Assembly: GCF_020215665.1 (NCBI RefSeq)
Contig: NZ_CP084061.1
Location: forward strand, 3,132,001-3,196,000
Length of the DNA: 64,000 bases
DNA from: Blautia parvula
GTDB taxonomy: Bacteria > Bacillota > Clostridia > Lachnospirales > Lachnospiraceae
Reading direction: 5' to 3'
Shown: one piece after another, positions 34,340 to 43,100 of the stretch
How positions within the stretch are numbered: the first letter of the stretch is position 1
Layout: each line of letters opens with the position of its first letter
The notes under the pieces: model-generated
Database searches by the model: none
What the model was told of the DNA's origin: nothing
The model's input: the letters and a program-made list of their open reading frames with translations, nothing else
Translations under genes and position numbers: made by a program

Positions 34340-35893
34340 TCAATCCTTCTTCTCTGTATTCAGGGCAAATGTATAGACACTGACAGACGCCGGCGGCAGT
34401 ATCACCTGTGCCCGTTTTCCATGTAAAACAGGTGCTTCTGCCACTCTTTTACGAATCAGGTCCGGCTGATCTGCCGTATTGCAGTCATGGACATCACCGG
34501 AATACAATGCCTCACCACCTGCGTAAGTGACCGCCTGTGTAAACGTGAGTTCTGCGATTCTGCTGCTCACCATATCTGTATTCACCAGATTCACGTATAT
34601 TATTCCGCCCTTTCTGGATGCAAATCCATTAATCCTTTCCTCTTCTCCGCCGCTGTCCCGGGAGACCGCAAGTGCTTCACCGCCCCGATGCACTTTGTAC
34701 ATGTCAAACACATGATAATTCGGCGTACGGATACACTGCCCCTTCTCTGTCAGCAAAAGGGAATTCAACACATTCACACTCTGAGCCACACAGGCTGCTT
34801 TTACCTTCTCACAGTTCCTGTGGAAAATATCAAGTGTCAGCGCGCTTGTCACCGCATCCAGCATAGTACACTGCTGATACAGGGCAGGCCGGTTCCCGAA
34901 CGCGGCGCCGTGCCAGTTCCCCCACTCTCCCACGATCAGATCACACTTCTTTTCCGGTGAGGGAAAAGGTCCTTCTGCCTCTCTGAAACTGTCAAGACCT
35001 TCCCTTACCAGCCTGTACTGTTCCAGGATGACCTCTTCCAGTTCACGGCAGCCGTCAATCACACGGTACCAGTCTTCTTCCCCATACTCAGTTTCCTTCT
35101 GCGCCGGATTTTCAATGTTCCAATTGTAAAAATGAATGTCATACCCATCCAGGATTGGCTGCCTGAAACGGGAGAGCTCTTTAAAAAATTCCCTGGTCCA
35201 CTCTGCCCGCTCCCTGGGTTTATTTCCGTCCGGTCCGCAGGCAATGCGGTACATTTTTGGCTGTTCCTCCTGCTTCTTTCCCAGTTTTGCGAAAGATGGA
35301 AATGCTGAGGCGTATTTCCGGTATTCCGCTGCATACCCGGCTGCTGTCATGGTGCCGCCGCCTGCCCACATCTCGTTTCCAACGCCCCAGTATTCCACCT
35401 GAAAAGGTTCCTCCGAGCCGTTTTTCTTCCGCTCTGCGGCAAGGGATGTGGAATCCTCCCTGTTACAGTATTCCATCCATTCCCGCATCTCCGCCACGCT
35501 GCCGCTCATCATATTGATGTTAAACCACGGTTTTGCTCCGATCAAACGGCAGAACTCCATAAATTCATGAGTCCCGAACTGGTTGCTGTCCGGCTCAAAT
35601 GTGCCGAAGTTTTCATTGTAAGTTACAGGCCGCCTGTCTCTTGGTCCTATTCCGTCCCTCCAGTGATAAGTGTCCGCATAACACCCTCCCGGCCAGCGCA
35701 CCAGCGGCGGCTGAATTTCCTTAAGCGCGTCCACTACATCCTTTCTCAGCCCGTGGTAATTGGGTATTTCCGAATCTTCCCCCACCCAGATACCGTCATA
35801 AATACAAGCACCAAGAAATTCAATAAACTGACTGTGCAGTTCCGGACTGATACGGCCCTTTTCTTTATGGATATCAATTTTAATCCGTTCCAT
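34340..35893 (-). CDS. GH51 alpha-L-arabinofuranosidase
   Basis: 517 residues, the usual length. Conserved regions: HSQFIEFLGACIYDGIWVG, RKDVVDALKEIQPPLVRWPGGCYADTYHWRDGIGPRD, NQFGTHEFMEFC, WGVGNEMWAGGG with the acid/base Glu (GNE), and LIVGEWGNWHG with the nucleophile Glu. No signal peptide, so it is intracellular and releases arabinose from short arabino-oligosaccharides. It forms an operon with the GPH symporter. The AraC gene lies upstream on the same strand, separated by a terminator. Confidence 0.95.
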   Translation of the reverse strand: MERIKIDIHKEKGRISPELHSQFIEFLGACIYDGIWVGEDSEIPNYHGLRKDVVDALKEIQPPLVRWPGGCYADTYHWRDGIGPRDRRPVTYNENFGTFEPDSNQFGTHEFMEFCRLIGAKPWFNINMMSGSVAEMREWMEYCNREDSTSLAAERKKNGSEEPFQVEYWGVGNEMWAGGGTMTAAGYAAEYRKYASAFPSFAKLGKKQEEQPKMYRIACGPDGNKPRERAEWTREFFKELSRFRQPILDGYDIHFYNWNIENPAQKETEYGEEDWYRVIDGCRELEEVILEQYRLVREGLDSFREAEGPFPSPEKKCDLIVGEWGNWHGAAFGNRPALYQQCTMLDAVTSALTLDIFHRNCEKVKAACVAQSVNVLNSLLLTEKGQCIRTPNYHVFDMYKVHRGGEALAVSRDSGGEEERINGFASRKGGIIYVNLVNTDMVSSRIAELTFTQAVTYAGGEALYSGDVHDCNTADQPDLIRKRVAEAPVLHGKRAQVILPPASVSVYTFALNTEKKD

Positions 35894-36013
35894 GACTACC
35901 TCACTTTTCTCAATATTGGAATTCCTATTAATAGAGGATAGCAGAGAAAATGAGGAAGTTATATCATAATTTTAATCTGTTTATCATATTTTTATCTTCT
36001 TTGAAATCAAAAA

Positions 36014-36056
36014 AGGCGCCTCAGCGGACAAATTCTTTTATCCCCTGTCAGCGCCT
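36014..36056 (-). terminator. Terminator of the AraC gene
   Basis: On the minus strand AGGCGC pairs with GCGCCT around a partly paired arm and is followed by TTTTTTG. It separates the AraC gene from the GH51 operon. Confidence 0.7.
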
Positions 36057-36069
36057 GTCTTCTGAATGC

Positions 36070-37275
36070 TCAATCTTCCATAAATTCCCTGACTCCGTAT
36101 TTACTGCGATACTGGCCCGGAGTCATATTTTTCCACTTTTTAAACACTTTTCCGTAATGGCTCTGGGAACAGAATCCAAAATAATAACTGATTTCCCTCA
36201 TGGAATATCTGGAATACATCAGCAGATTCTCTGAGAGCCTGACCTTTTCCCTCATAATATAATCATTGACTGTGATGCCCTCTGCCCTTTTAAAAAGAGC
36301 GGACAGATATTCCGGGGTAATATGGATCTCCCCTGCCACATCTTTAATAATGATTTTTTTATGCATGTCCCTGAAAATAATACGCTTGGCTTCCTCCACC
36401 AGCGTATTCTCTTTCCTGTGCTCTTTCAGGTTATGTACCAGCGTGGCATACTCTACCTTTGCTTCATAGTCAAGAGCTCCTATCTGCTCTATAGTAGCGG
36501 CTGCATCCACGCGGAGAATATAACTGTCATTGATGGAAAAAGCCTCCTCCGGGTTCATCCCTCCGTCTATAGCGGCTCTCGCCACAATAGCTAGGGCTAC
36601 GATTTCCAGATTCTTCATGGAGCGCAGAGAATCTTTGGACAGGACCGCATATTCGCCTTCAACGACCTCTTTCAGAGTCATTTTCAGCTTTTCCACATTT
36701 CCTTCCCGGATACTGTTCATCTCCCGCCTCTCATGGTCATAAGAATTATGTACCTTTTCATTTTCCTGGTACTGGAAATACACGCGGCTTCTCTCCGCCC
36801 GGACATTATGCCTGACTTCCTCCTTCGCGACAGACCACATACAAAGCTCCGAATAGGTATAATCTGTGTCTGCAAGACAGTTGAACAACAGAAGATACTC
36901 CTCACAGAAATTCTTATGCTCACAAAAAGAGATTCTGTATTTGTCCTCCGGCAGATGATGCAGTCCGGCGTAATACCTGCCAATAGGCTGCTGCTGAATA
37001 GTTGTCACCGTAAAATCAATATTGACAGGCCCCATAATGTAAATCTTGCCTTTTGCCCTGATCACGCCGTAATAGATGGGATACATTTCCTGATAGATCA
37101 TGGGCACATTCTCCTCCGCACAGGAAGACAATATATCCAGGAACTCCGCATCATGGAAAAGAACATCCTCCTTTGCTCCATCCCCGTTGTAACGGATCAT
37201 ATTTTTATATTCATCATATTCCCTGACAGGTACATTGACTGCGGCCACAATATGATTGATGATCTTCTGAACCAT
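36070..37275 (-). CDS. AraC-family transcriptional regulator
   Basis: 401 residues. The C-terminal 100 residues hold two helix-turn-helix motifs (IIKDVAGEIHITPEYLSALFKRAEG and MREISYYFGFCSQSHYGKVFKKWKNMTPGQYRSKYG). The N-terminal 280 residues resemble the long sensing part of Firmicute AraC regulators, without a receiver domain or membrane helix. It is likely to control the arabinofuranosidase-symporter operon immediately downstream. The effector is unknown. Confidence 0.88.
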   Translation of the reverse strand: MVQKIINHIVAAVNVPVREYDEYKNMIRYNGDGAKEDVLFHDAEFLDILSSCAEENVPMIYQEMYPIYYGVIRAKGKIYIMGPVNIDFTVTTIQQQPIGRYYAGLHHLPEDKYRISFCEHKNFCEEYLLLFNCLADTDYTYSELCMWSVAKEEVRHNVRAERSRVYFQYQENEKVHNSYDHERREMNSIREGNVEKLKMTLKEVVEGEYAVLSKDSLRSMKNLEIVALAIVARAAIDGGMNPEEAFSINDSYILRVDAAATIEQIGALDYEAKVEYATLVHNLKEHRKENTLVEEAKRIIFRDMHKKIIIKDVAGEIHITPEYLSALFKRAEGITVNDYIMREKVRLSENLLMYSRYSMREISYYFGFCSQSHYGKVFKKWKNMTPGQYRSKYGVREFMED

Positions 37276-37446
37276 GAATACTCCTCCTGCGCCACTGCTT
37301 TATGTCCGTATTTTAACACAACTTCACGCCCCGGGCCACTCCAATCTCCATCCGCCTCCCCAACAATTTGTCCTCCCCAAAAGAATCCTTGCATATTTTC
37401 CCCACTTCCATAATAAGTTATAAAAAGGAATGCAGGAGGTGCAGCC

Positions 37447-37884
37447 ATGAGCTCAAAGACCAAGATTGTCGTATTACATATGAAAGAAGTCATTTATACC
37501 ATTATTTTCGTGGTACTTGCCATTCTTCTGGCGGTTCTTCTCTTTATGATGTTCGGAAAAGACCGGAAAGCCGACTCAGCCGCCACTTCAGCCGCTGTCT
37601 ACCACGCTGGCGTGTATAAAAGCCCCATCACACTAAATGGCAACACATTTGACGTTGAGGTTACCGTGGACGAAAACCACATAAATGCCATATCTCTGGT
37701 AAATTTAAGCGAGACCACCACTGCCATGTATCCGCTGATGGAGCCCGCACTGGATGCGCTCTCCAGCCAGATATACGCATCGCAGACCACGGAAAACATC
37801 ACCTATACAGACGAAAACAAATACACCTCAATGCTTCTGCTGGACGCCATCAATGAGGCACTTGACAAAGCAAAAGCTGACTGA
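37447..37884 (+). CDS. Membrane-anchored protein with an FMN-bind-like domain
   Basis: 145 residues. The start is fixed by AGGAGGTGCAGCC just upstream. A short cytoplasmic N-terminus, one membrane helix (about 17-38), then an outside domain of about 100 residues: GVYKSPITLNGNTFDVEVTVDENHINAISLVNLSETTT, then a Leu/Ala helix, then ENITYTDENKYTSMLLLDAINEALDKAK. The layout matches FMN_bind (PF04205): a G-x-Y start, a val-rich sheet, and a closing segment like VSGATYTSNAI. The S-G-A-T residues that anchor FMN are absent here, so the flavin is probably not bound covalently, if at all. It stands alone between divergent AraC and convergent GH25 genes. Confidence 0.6.
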   Translation: MSSKTKIVVLHMKEVIYTIIFVVLAILLAVLLFMMFGKDRKADSAATSAAVYHAGVYKSPITLNGNTFDVEVTVDENHINAISLVNLSETTTAMYPLMEPALDALSSQIYASQTTENITYTDENKYTSMLLLDAINEALDKAKAD

Positions 37885-37917
37885 ACGCTGCGGCTCTTAT
37901 CATGTGCCGGCTCTTAC

Positions 37918-37951
37918 AAAAACGGGGATGCTCCGGAACATCCCCGTTTTT
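37918..37951. terminator. Bidirectional terminator
   Basis: A 13-bp stem (AAA then AACGGGGATG with CATCCCCGTT then TTT) and an 8-base loop, flanked by T-rich sequence on the plus strand. It ends the FMN-bind-like gene and probably also the converging GH25 gene. Confidence 0.88.
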
Positions 37952-38011
37952 TTCTGTCTGTTCTTCTATCTGTTCTTTTACCTGCATTTCATATCGTCTC
38001 TTCCTGCCTGC

Positions 38012-39229
38012 TCAGCTGACTGTAAGAACTTCCCCGGCGTAAATCAGATTCGGGTCCGCTATCCCGTTAACTGCCGCAAGCTGTGAAACCGTAGTCCCAA
38101 ACCTGGCCGCGATCCCTGACAGCGTATCCCCGTAACGCACAATATAGGTCCTTCCCACATCCCCCGTACTTCCGGAGGCTGAAATCTGCAGAACCTCCCC
38201 GGGATAGATCAGGTTCGGATCAGAGATATGATTTATAGCCGCAAGCCTTGCCACAGAAATCCTGTACATCCGCGCTATCCCCCAGAGGGTATCTCCTCTT
38301 CGCACCATATACGTGTTATCCACCTGAGAAGACGATACCTGATCCGCAAGTGTGATCCTCAGCACTTCCCCGGGGTAAATCAGGTTGGGATTTGCTATCC
38401 CATTTTCAGAAACAATAGCAGATACACTGGTTCTGTACATCCGGGCAATCCCCCACAGCGTATCCCCGCTCTTAACCGTATACTCCACCGTAGACGAAGA
38501 AGGTTCGGGCATAGGCACAGGCCCCGGCACGCTTCCCGCTTCCTCTAAAAACATAGCATCTGTATAACGGTCCAAATCCACATACCCGGAAATCCCGGCC
38601 ACATTCCCCGTATCCGAATACTGCCATCCTGCCCATGAGTCCCAGTTCACCTGTGACGAAGGCTCTGACACATCATATTCCGCGATCCAAAGGGGGTATT
38701 CTGTCAGCTCTCCCCCAAACACGTTCCCGGCATTGTAGGCATCACTATACACCACTGTCCCTTTACCGCTCAGGTTTTCCACGGTCCTGATAAACGCCAG
38801 CCCAATCTCATTCGCCTCCCCGGCACTCAGACGGGTCAAATCCTCAAAATCCATAGCCAGCCGACACTGAAACTCCTTTCCCTGAATCACGTTCATATAA
38901 AAATGTGCCTCATACACCGCCTGGGAAACTGTCCTGGCGGTCACATAATGATAAAATCCCACATTCAGCCCTGCTGCCCTGGCTCTCTCATAATTCTGTT
39001 CAAAATATGGGTCTGTATAATCACTTCCCAGACTGGACCGGATATAGACTGTATCCACTCCGGTACCTGCCACCTCCTCAAAATCAATATCCCCCTGCCA
39101 CATACTCACGTCAATCCCCTGCCGCTGATTCCCATCTTCAGGCGGCAGCGCGAAAACCGATGTACACCCCAACAGCATCAAAACACAAAAAAATAATATA
39201 TATGAAGATACTCTCCTGATCATATTCAT
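38012..39229 (-). CDS. GH25 muramidase with three LysM domains
   Basis: 405 residues. A signal sequence (about 5-27, containing LLGCTSVFA, a possible lipobox) precedes a GH25 domain (about 38-225) with [33 protein letters not shown], and the catalytic Asp/Glu in AMDFEDL. After a proline linker come three LysM modules (about 248-295, 307-352, 359-405), each with the Y-x-V-(K/R)-x-G-D-T-L-(W/S)-G-I-A pattern. GH25 enzymes cut the MurNAc-GlcNAc bond; LysM holds them on peptidoglycan. It probably serves in wall turnover or spore germination. No phage genes surround it, so a phage lysin is unlikely. Confidence 0.95.
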   Translation of the reverse strand: MNMIRRVSSYILFFCVLMLLGCTSVFALPPEDGNQRQGIDVSMWQGDIDFEEVAGTGVDTVYIRSSLGSDYTDPYFEQNYERARAAGLNVGFYHYVTARTVSQAVYEAHFYMNVIQGKEFQCRLAMDFEDLTRLSAGEANEIGLAFIRTVENLSGKGTVVYSDAYNAGNVFGGELTEYPLWIAEYDVSEPSSQVNWDSWAGWQYSDTGNVAGISGYVDLDRYTDAMFLEEAGSVPGPVPMPEPSSSTVEYTVKSGDTLWGIARMYRTSVSAIVSENGIANPNLIYPGEVLRITLADQVSSSQVDNTYMVRRGDTLWGIARMYRISVARLAAINHISDPNLIYPGEVLQISASGSTGDVGRTYIVRYGDTLSGIAARFGTTVSQLAAVNGIADPNLIYAGEVLTVS

Positions 39230-39299
39230 AAAAATCCTTTTTTTCTATCATATGACCCTCGTTTCCAATCGGTCACCTGCCGCCCTCCACTACCAGGGG

Positions 39300-39350
39300 A
39301 AAGCAAAGGGCCCGGGGCCGGGAGGCAAAGGCATCCGGACCCTTTGCTTT
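39300..39350. terminator. Long hairpin upstream of the GH25 gene
   Basis: AAAGCAAAGGG (39300-39310) pairs with CCCTTTGCTTT (39340-39350), with a GC-rich interior. It lies between the importer operon terminator and the GH25 gene start. It may be a second terminator or a leader structure; no long T-run follows on either strand. Confidence 0.5.
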
Positions 39351-39371
39351 CCATGTCCATGTACCAAAAAA

Positions 39372-39402
39372 GCACCGGATACATTCTCCCCATATCCGGT
39401 GC
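39372..39402 (-). terminator. Terminator of the alpha-glucoside importer operon
   Basis: On the minus strand GCACCGGATA pairs perfectly with TATCCGGTGC and is followed by TTTTTTGG. It lies 26 bp after the MalG-like stop codon. Confidence 0.9.
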
Positions 39403-39427
39403 CCAACTTCAAAACCTTTTTCACTTC

Positions 39428-40285
39428 TTACTTAATCGCTCCATCCACCATACCCTGAATGATCTGCTTCTGCGCAAACAGGAACAAAATAATAATAGGA
39501 ATCATAGCCAGCAGCGCTGCCGACAAAATCAAATCCCACTGCTTCACATAAGACCCCACAAAACTGCTGACCGCCACAGGCAGCGTCTTGATCTTCCCAT
39601 TCAGCCCCAGCATCAGAGAGGGAAGCAGGTAATCATTCCAGATCCAGATACCGTTCAGTATCAGAACCGTCACCTGTACCGGTTTCAAAAGCGGGAAAAT
39701 AATACGGAAGAATGTCCCTTCCGGACTGCACCCATCGATCCAGGCAGCCTCCTCCAGCTCATAAGGAATCCCTTTCACAAATCCATGCAGAATAAACACG
39801 GACATAGACCCGCCGAATCCCAGATAAGCAAAGATAATCCCCTTATAACTCTGCAGCATCTGAATCCCGAAGAAGTTGGAGGTTTCCCGGAATGTGGAAA
39901 GCAGCGGCAGCATAACGACCTGGAAAGGAATAACCATAGCTGACACAAACAGCATAAAAATGAAACTGGACCATTTTGTTTTGTTTCTCACCAGAACCCA
40001 TGCCGCCATACTGGAAAATACGGTCAGCAGCAAAAGGGAAACCGCTGTGATCAGCAGAGAGCTGAAGAAAGAATTCCAGTAGTTAAAGTTCTGGTTATGT
40101 ATTACATTGCTCAGATTTGTAAAAATCTGTCCCCAATGTTCCGGCAGGGAAATAGGGCTTGTGATAATATCCGCGCTGCTCTTTGCGGAGTTCACAACCA
40201 CCAGCAGGAAAGGAGCCAGGATGATAATTGTAAGAATCACACCAATAATTTCTGCGATTCCGGTTCTTATTTTCTGTGCCTTCAT
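39428..40285 (-). CDS. CUT1 sugar ABC importer permease (MalG-like)
   Basis: 285 residues with six helices. The EAA loop is visible (YELEEAAWIDGCSPEGTFFRIIFPLLKP). It overlaps the MalF-like gene by one base as TAATG (40285), so translation is coupled. With the MalF-like permease and the binding protein it makes an importer of the maltose/multiple-sugar type. No ATPase gene is in the operon. Confidence 0.93.
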   Translation of the reverse strand: MKAQKIRTGIAEIIGVILTIIILAPFLLVVVNSAKSSADIITSPISLPEHWGQIFTNLSNVIHNQNFNYWNSFFSSLLITAVSLLLLTVFSSMAAWVLVRNKTKWSSFIFMLFVSAMVIPFQVVMLPLLSTFRETSNFFGIQMLQSYKGIIFAYLGFGGSMSVFILHGFVKGIPYELEEAAWIDGCSPEGTFFRIIFPLLKPVQVTVLILNGIWIWNDYLLPSLMLGLNGKIKTLPVAVSSFVGSYVKQWDLILSAALLAMIPIIILFLFAQKQIIQGMVDGAIK

Positions 40286-41325
40286 TACATTTCAACCTCC
40301 TTCTTCTTACTGATGGATACCTGTGTCAAAGACACGATCGCCAGGATGATAAAGAATACCACTGCCTTTGTCTGTCCCAATGCATACTGGTTTTTACTGA
40401 TAGCCGTGTTATAAATATTCAATGCCAAAAACTCGGTTGCCTGCACCGGTTTACCCGCCAGAATACGGCTGGGCGCACCATTGGTGATAGCCAGGTTCAG
40501 GTCAAACTGTTTGAATGAGTTGACCAGTGTCAGGAAAATACATACAGTGAATGTATTTGCGATCATGGGAACCTTGATCTTCAGCAGGGTTGTGATCTGG
40601 TTAGCCCCATCCACATTGGATGCTTCCAGAATATCCTTTGGCACACTCTGCAGACCTGTCACATAGATCATCATAATATACCCCGCGTACTGCCAGGTAC
40701 TTACGATCAAAATAGCGGCAATCGCCAGATTGGGATCTGTCAGCATGGACGTGCTGCCTTCGATCACAGTTGTCATTACCTTGTTGAAAATAAACTGCCA
40801 TACATAACCAAGTACAATACCGCCGATCAGGTTCGGGATAAAGTAAGCCGCACGATAGAAGTTTCTTCCCTTAACTTTTGATGTACAAAGAAGAGCCAGT
40901 CCGAAAGCCACCAGGTTCACAGCCAGCATATTGATCACCGTGAAGATAAAGGTTACCACAAATGAATAAATATAATCATTTGATTTAAACATACTGATGT
41001 AGTTGCCAAGTCCCACAAACTTCTCAAATTTGATTCCATTCCAGTCTGTCATGGAGTAAAAGATACCGCAGGCAAACGGAATCAATACTGTCACCGCAAA
41101 CGCAAAGATCAGCGGAAACAGGAACAGCACATTGATAATGGAGCGGTGCTTTCTGGTCGGAAGCAGGTAGACGCCGGCTATCACAAGCAAAGCCCCTGCA
41201 ATAAGAAGCGGTCCCCTGATCGTGGAGGCGCTGCCCGAAAAATCCATATAGAGTGCTGCTGCCATACCTATAATGCCCGCAGCCATGGCAGCGATTGATA
41301 TCGTTTTTTTCAATTGAACATTCAT
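40285..41325 (-). CDS. CUT1 sugar ABC importer permease (MalF-like)
   Basis: 346 residues with about eight helices. Two extra N-terminal helices (about 10-55) precede the usual six-helix fold, as in some MalF forms. The EAA loop is present (KDILEASNVDGANQITTLLKIKVPMI). It lies 64 bp after the binding-protein gene, with an intervening hairpin. Confidence 0.92.
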   Translation of the reverse strand: MNVQLKKTISIAAMAAGIIGMAAALYMDFSGSASTIRGPLLIAGALLVIAGVYLLPTRKHRSIINVLFLFPLIFAFAVTVLIPFACGIFYSMTDWNGIKFEKFVGLGNYISMFKSNDYIYSFVVTFIFTVINMLAVNLVAFGLALLCTSKVKGRNFYRAAYFIPNLIGGIVLGYVWQFIFNKVMTTVIEGSTSMLTDPNLAIAAILIVSTWQYAGYIMMIYVTGLQSVPKDILEASNVDGANQITTLLKIKVPMIANTFTVCIFLTLVNSFKQFDLNLAITNGAPSRILAGKPVQATEFLALNIYNTAISKNQYALGQTKAVVFFIILAIVSLTQVSISKKKEVEM

Positions 41326-41345
41326 GCCTTTTCCCCTTTTGAAAA

Positions 41346-41385
41346 TTTACCGGCTGTCCTCCCCTCGGGGAAAACCGCCGGTAAA
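41346..41385 (-). terminator. Intra-operon attenuator hairpin
   Basis: On the minus strand TTTACCGGC pairs with GCCGGTAAA and is followed by TTTTC, between the binding-protein stop and the MalF-like start. Such hairpins usually lower expression of the permeases relative to the binding protein, by partial termination or by protecting the upstream mRNA. Confidence 0.7.
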
Positions 41386-41389
41386 CTGG

Positions 41390-42724
41390 TTAATTGCTTC
41401 CGTTAGATGCTACATAATCTTTGATTACTGATTCCATGGTGTCTACAAATCCCTGTTTATCCAGCTGTCCTTTTGCGTACAGCTCAAATACAGCTCCTGT
41501 GGCATTCTGTGCAATACCTTCCGGCTGTGTCAGCCAATCCCATGCATAGGTTTTTCCGTCCTTGATATAAGGAAGCATGCTTTTTGCCAGCGGTGTGCTC
41601 GGCTCCAGTGTGCAGGATTTATACGGAGAAACCATTCCGCAGTCCTCAACCAGGGCTCTCTGTCCCTCTTCGCTCTCTGCCAATGCCTTTAAAAATTCCT
41701 TGCAGGCGTCAATCTTATCACTCTCATTATAGATACCCCATACAGCCGGTGCGTCCACTATGATGCCGTCTGTATCCTCTTCCATAAATGCCGCCGGTGC
41801 CAGTCCGCATGCAAACTCTGCTTCATAGGTGGGAAGTGACGGGTCGATCCAGTTACCCTGGGTGATGAATGCTGCTTTTCCTGTAGCCCACAGTGCAAGC
41901 TGGTCATCATATGTACCGGAGATCAATACGTTTTGATCTGAATAATCAAACAATAACTGAAGCCAGTCACCGAACTGTCCCATTCTGTCTTTATCAATCT
42001 CCCCTTTGTTCAGCTTATCAATAATATCTTTGTCCGTTCTGTCTTTTCCCTGAGAAATGTAAGCTGCCATCATATGGTTGCCCGTTGACCAGTACATCTG
42101 TCCTGACTCTGCCGCTACAGCACACACGGATGTAATTCCCAGCTCGTCCTTCATGGAATCTATCTTCTCAAATGCCTCTTTGTAAGCATTGATATTTGTC
42201 AGCGCTGACGGGTCAACCCCCGCTTTATCCAGAATATCTTTGTTGTATGCCAGACCGATTCCTTCCAGTGCGAAAGGCATTCCGTATACTTTTCCGTCCT
42301 CTCCCTTAAACGCATAATCCGTATCGTCAATCCAGGACTCTCCGTCCAGTGGTTCCAGCCAGTCTTTAAAAGAAGATTTGTAAGAGTCTGCAGCAAATGC
42401 AAAGATGTCCGGCATGTTGCCTGCTGCATAATAATTTTTGAGCTGTCCGTTTACATCCACACCGCCGCCCAGGGATTCGATCACAACTTCCTGTCCTGTC
42501 TCTTCCTGGTACTGCTTTGCAAACTCTTTCAAAGCTCCGTCAATCTCGATCTTTGTGTTCATAAAGCGAATGGCATCCTTGCTCACATCCGCTGTGTCCG
42601 TTGTCCCCTGTGTGTTGTCGTCTGCCTTGCTGGTGTCATTTCCACTGCCTGTATTCCCTCCGCATGCTCCCAGTGTAACTGTCATTGCTCCGGCAAGCAG
42701 TGCCGCTAAAACCTTCTTTTTCAT
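41390..42724 (-). CDS. Sugar-binding lipoprotein, family 1
   Basis: 444 residues from ATG at 42722-42724 (a TTG four codons earlier is a possible alternative). Lipoprotein signal KKKVLAALLAGAMTVTLGACGG. The family 1 binding fold shows TKIEIDGALKEFAKQYQEETGQEVVIESLGGG, MPDIFAFAADSYKSSF, VYGMPFALEGIGLAYNKDILDKAG and KAAFITQGNWIDPSL. It delivers a sugar to the MalF/MalG-like permeases. A palindrome that also stands before the GH31 gene overlaps its promoter region, so alpha-glucosides are the likely substrate. Confidence 0.93.
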   Translation of the reverse strand: MKKKVLAALLAGAMTVTLGACGGNTGSGNDTSKADDNTQGTTDTADVSKDAIRFMNTKIEIDGALKEFAKQYQEETGQEVVIESLGGGVDVNGQLKNYYAAGNMPDIFAFAADSYKSSFKDWLEPLDGESWIDDTDYAFKGEDGKVYGMPFALEGIGLAYNKDILDKAGVDPSALTNINAYKEAFEKIDSMKDELGITSVCAVAAESGQMYWSTGNHMMAAYISQGKDRTDKDIIDKLNKGEIDKDRMGQFGDWLQLLFDYSDQNVLISGTYDDQLALWATGKAAFITQGNWIDPSLPTYEAEFACGLAPAAFMEEDTDGIIVDAPAVWGIYNESDKIDACKEFLKALAESEEGQRALVEDCGMVSPYKSCTLEPSTPLAKSMLPYIKDGKTYAWDWLTQPEGIAQNATGAVFELYAKGQLDKQGFVDTMESVIKDYVASNGSN

Positions 42725-42760
42725 CTCTCTTACCAACCTTTCTGAGGATTATCTTTTTAT

Positions 42761-42778
42761 ACCTTTTGCGCATAAGGT
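42761..42778. promoter_or_regulatory. LacI operator A at the importer operon
   Basis: ACCTTTTGCGCATAAGGT is palindromic at 16 of 18 positions around TGCGCA. It lies 37 bp before the binding-protein start and touches a minus-strand TATAAA (42756-42761), so a bound repressor would block the promoter. Related sites stand at 42963-42976 and 46415-46432. Confidence 0.7.
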
Positions 42779-42915
42779 TTTGATGTTTTGTATCTTACCA
42801 CCACTTCCGCGTAAAATCAATGTTTTTTATAACCTCTTATATTCATTTCTCTATTTTTCACAGAAACACTTCCCATTTTCCTGGTATTCAGTCTATATTT
42901 TTGTATAATTTTTAC

Positions 42916-42939
42916 AAAAGGTTTTTCGCAAAACCTTTT
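42916..42939. repeat. Perfect 10-bp inverted repeat
   Basis: AAAAGGTTTT and AAAACCTTTT around TCGC. It lies between operators A and B in the importer promoter region. It could be a second regulator's operator or a weak transcription terminator (a T-run follows on the plus strand). Confidence 0.5.
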
Positions 42940-42962
42940 TCTGTTCATTCGATGCTTTAATA

Positions 42963-42976
42963 CTTTTGCGCATAAG
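42963..42976. promoter_or_regulatory. LacI operator B, distal
   Basis: CTTTTGCGCATAAG is identical to the 14-bp core of operator A (positions 3-16 of it). The centres of A and B are exactly 200 bp apart, which suits DNA looping by a tetrameric or paired LacI-family repressor. Confidence 0.65.
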
Positions 42977-43054
42977 CTTATATTCTGTATTCTCTGCTGC
43001 TGCCCTTTTCTTATGTCATTCACATTGTACACAATCCATAAAAAAAGCAAAAAA

Positions 43055-43093
43055 ATACCGTATGGCGGCAGTATCTCTGCAGCCATACGGTAT
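43055..43093 (-). terminator. Terminator of the GH31-LacI operon
   Basis: ATACCGTATGGC (43055-43066) pairs perfectly with GCCATACGGTAT (43082-43093). On the minus strand it is followed by a T-rich tail. It is separated from the LacI stop by the inserted 134-bp element. Confidence 0.85.
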
Positions 43094-43100
43094 ATTATTT

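Noticed and set aside
38012-39229. GH25 muramidase as a phage lysin marking a prophage
   Set aside because: No holin, tail, integrase or other phage gene is near; the signal peptide and three LysM domains fit a host wall enzyme.
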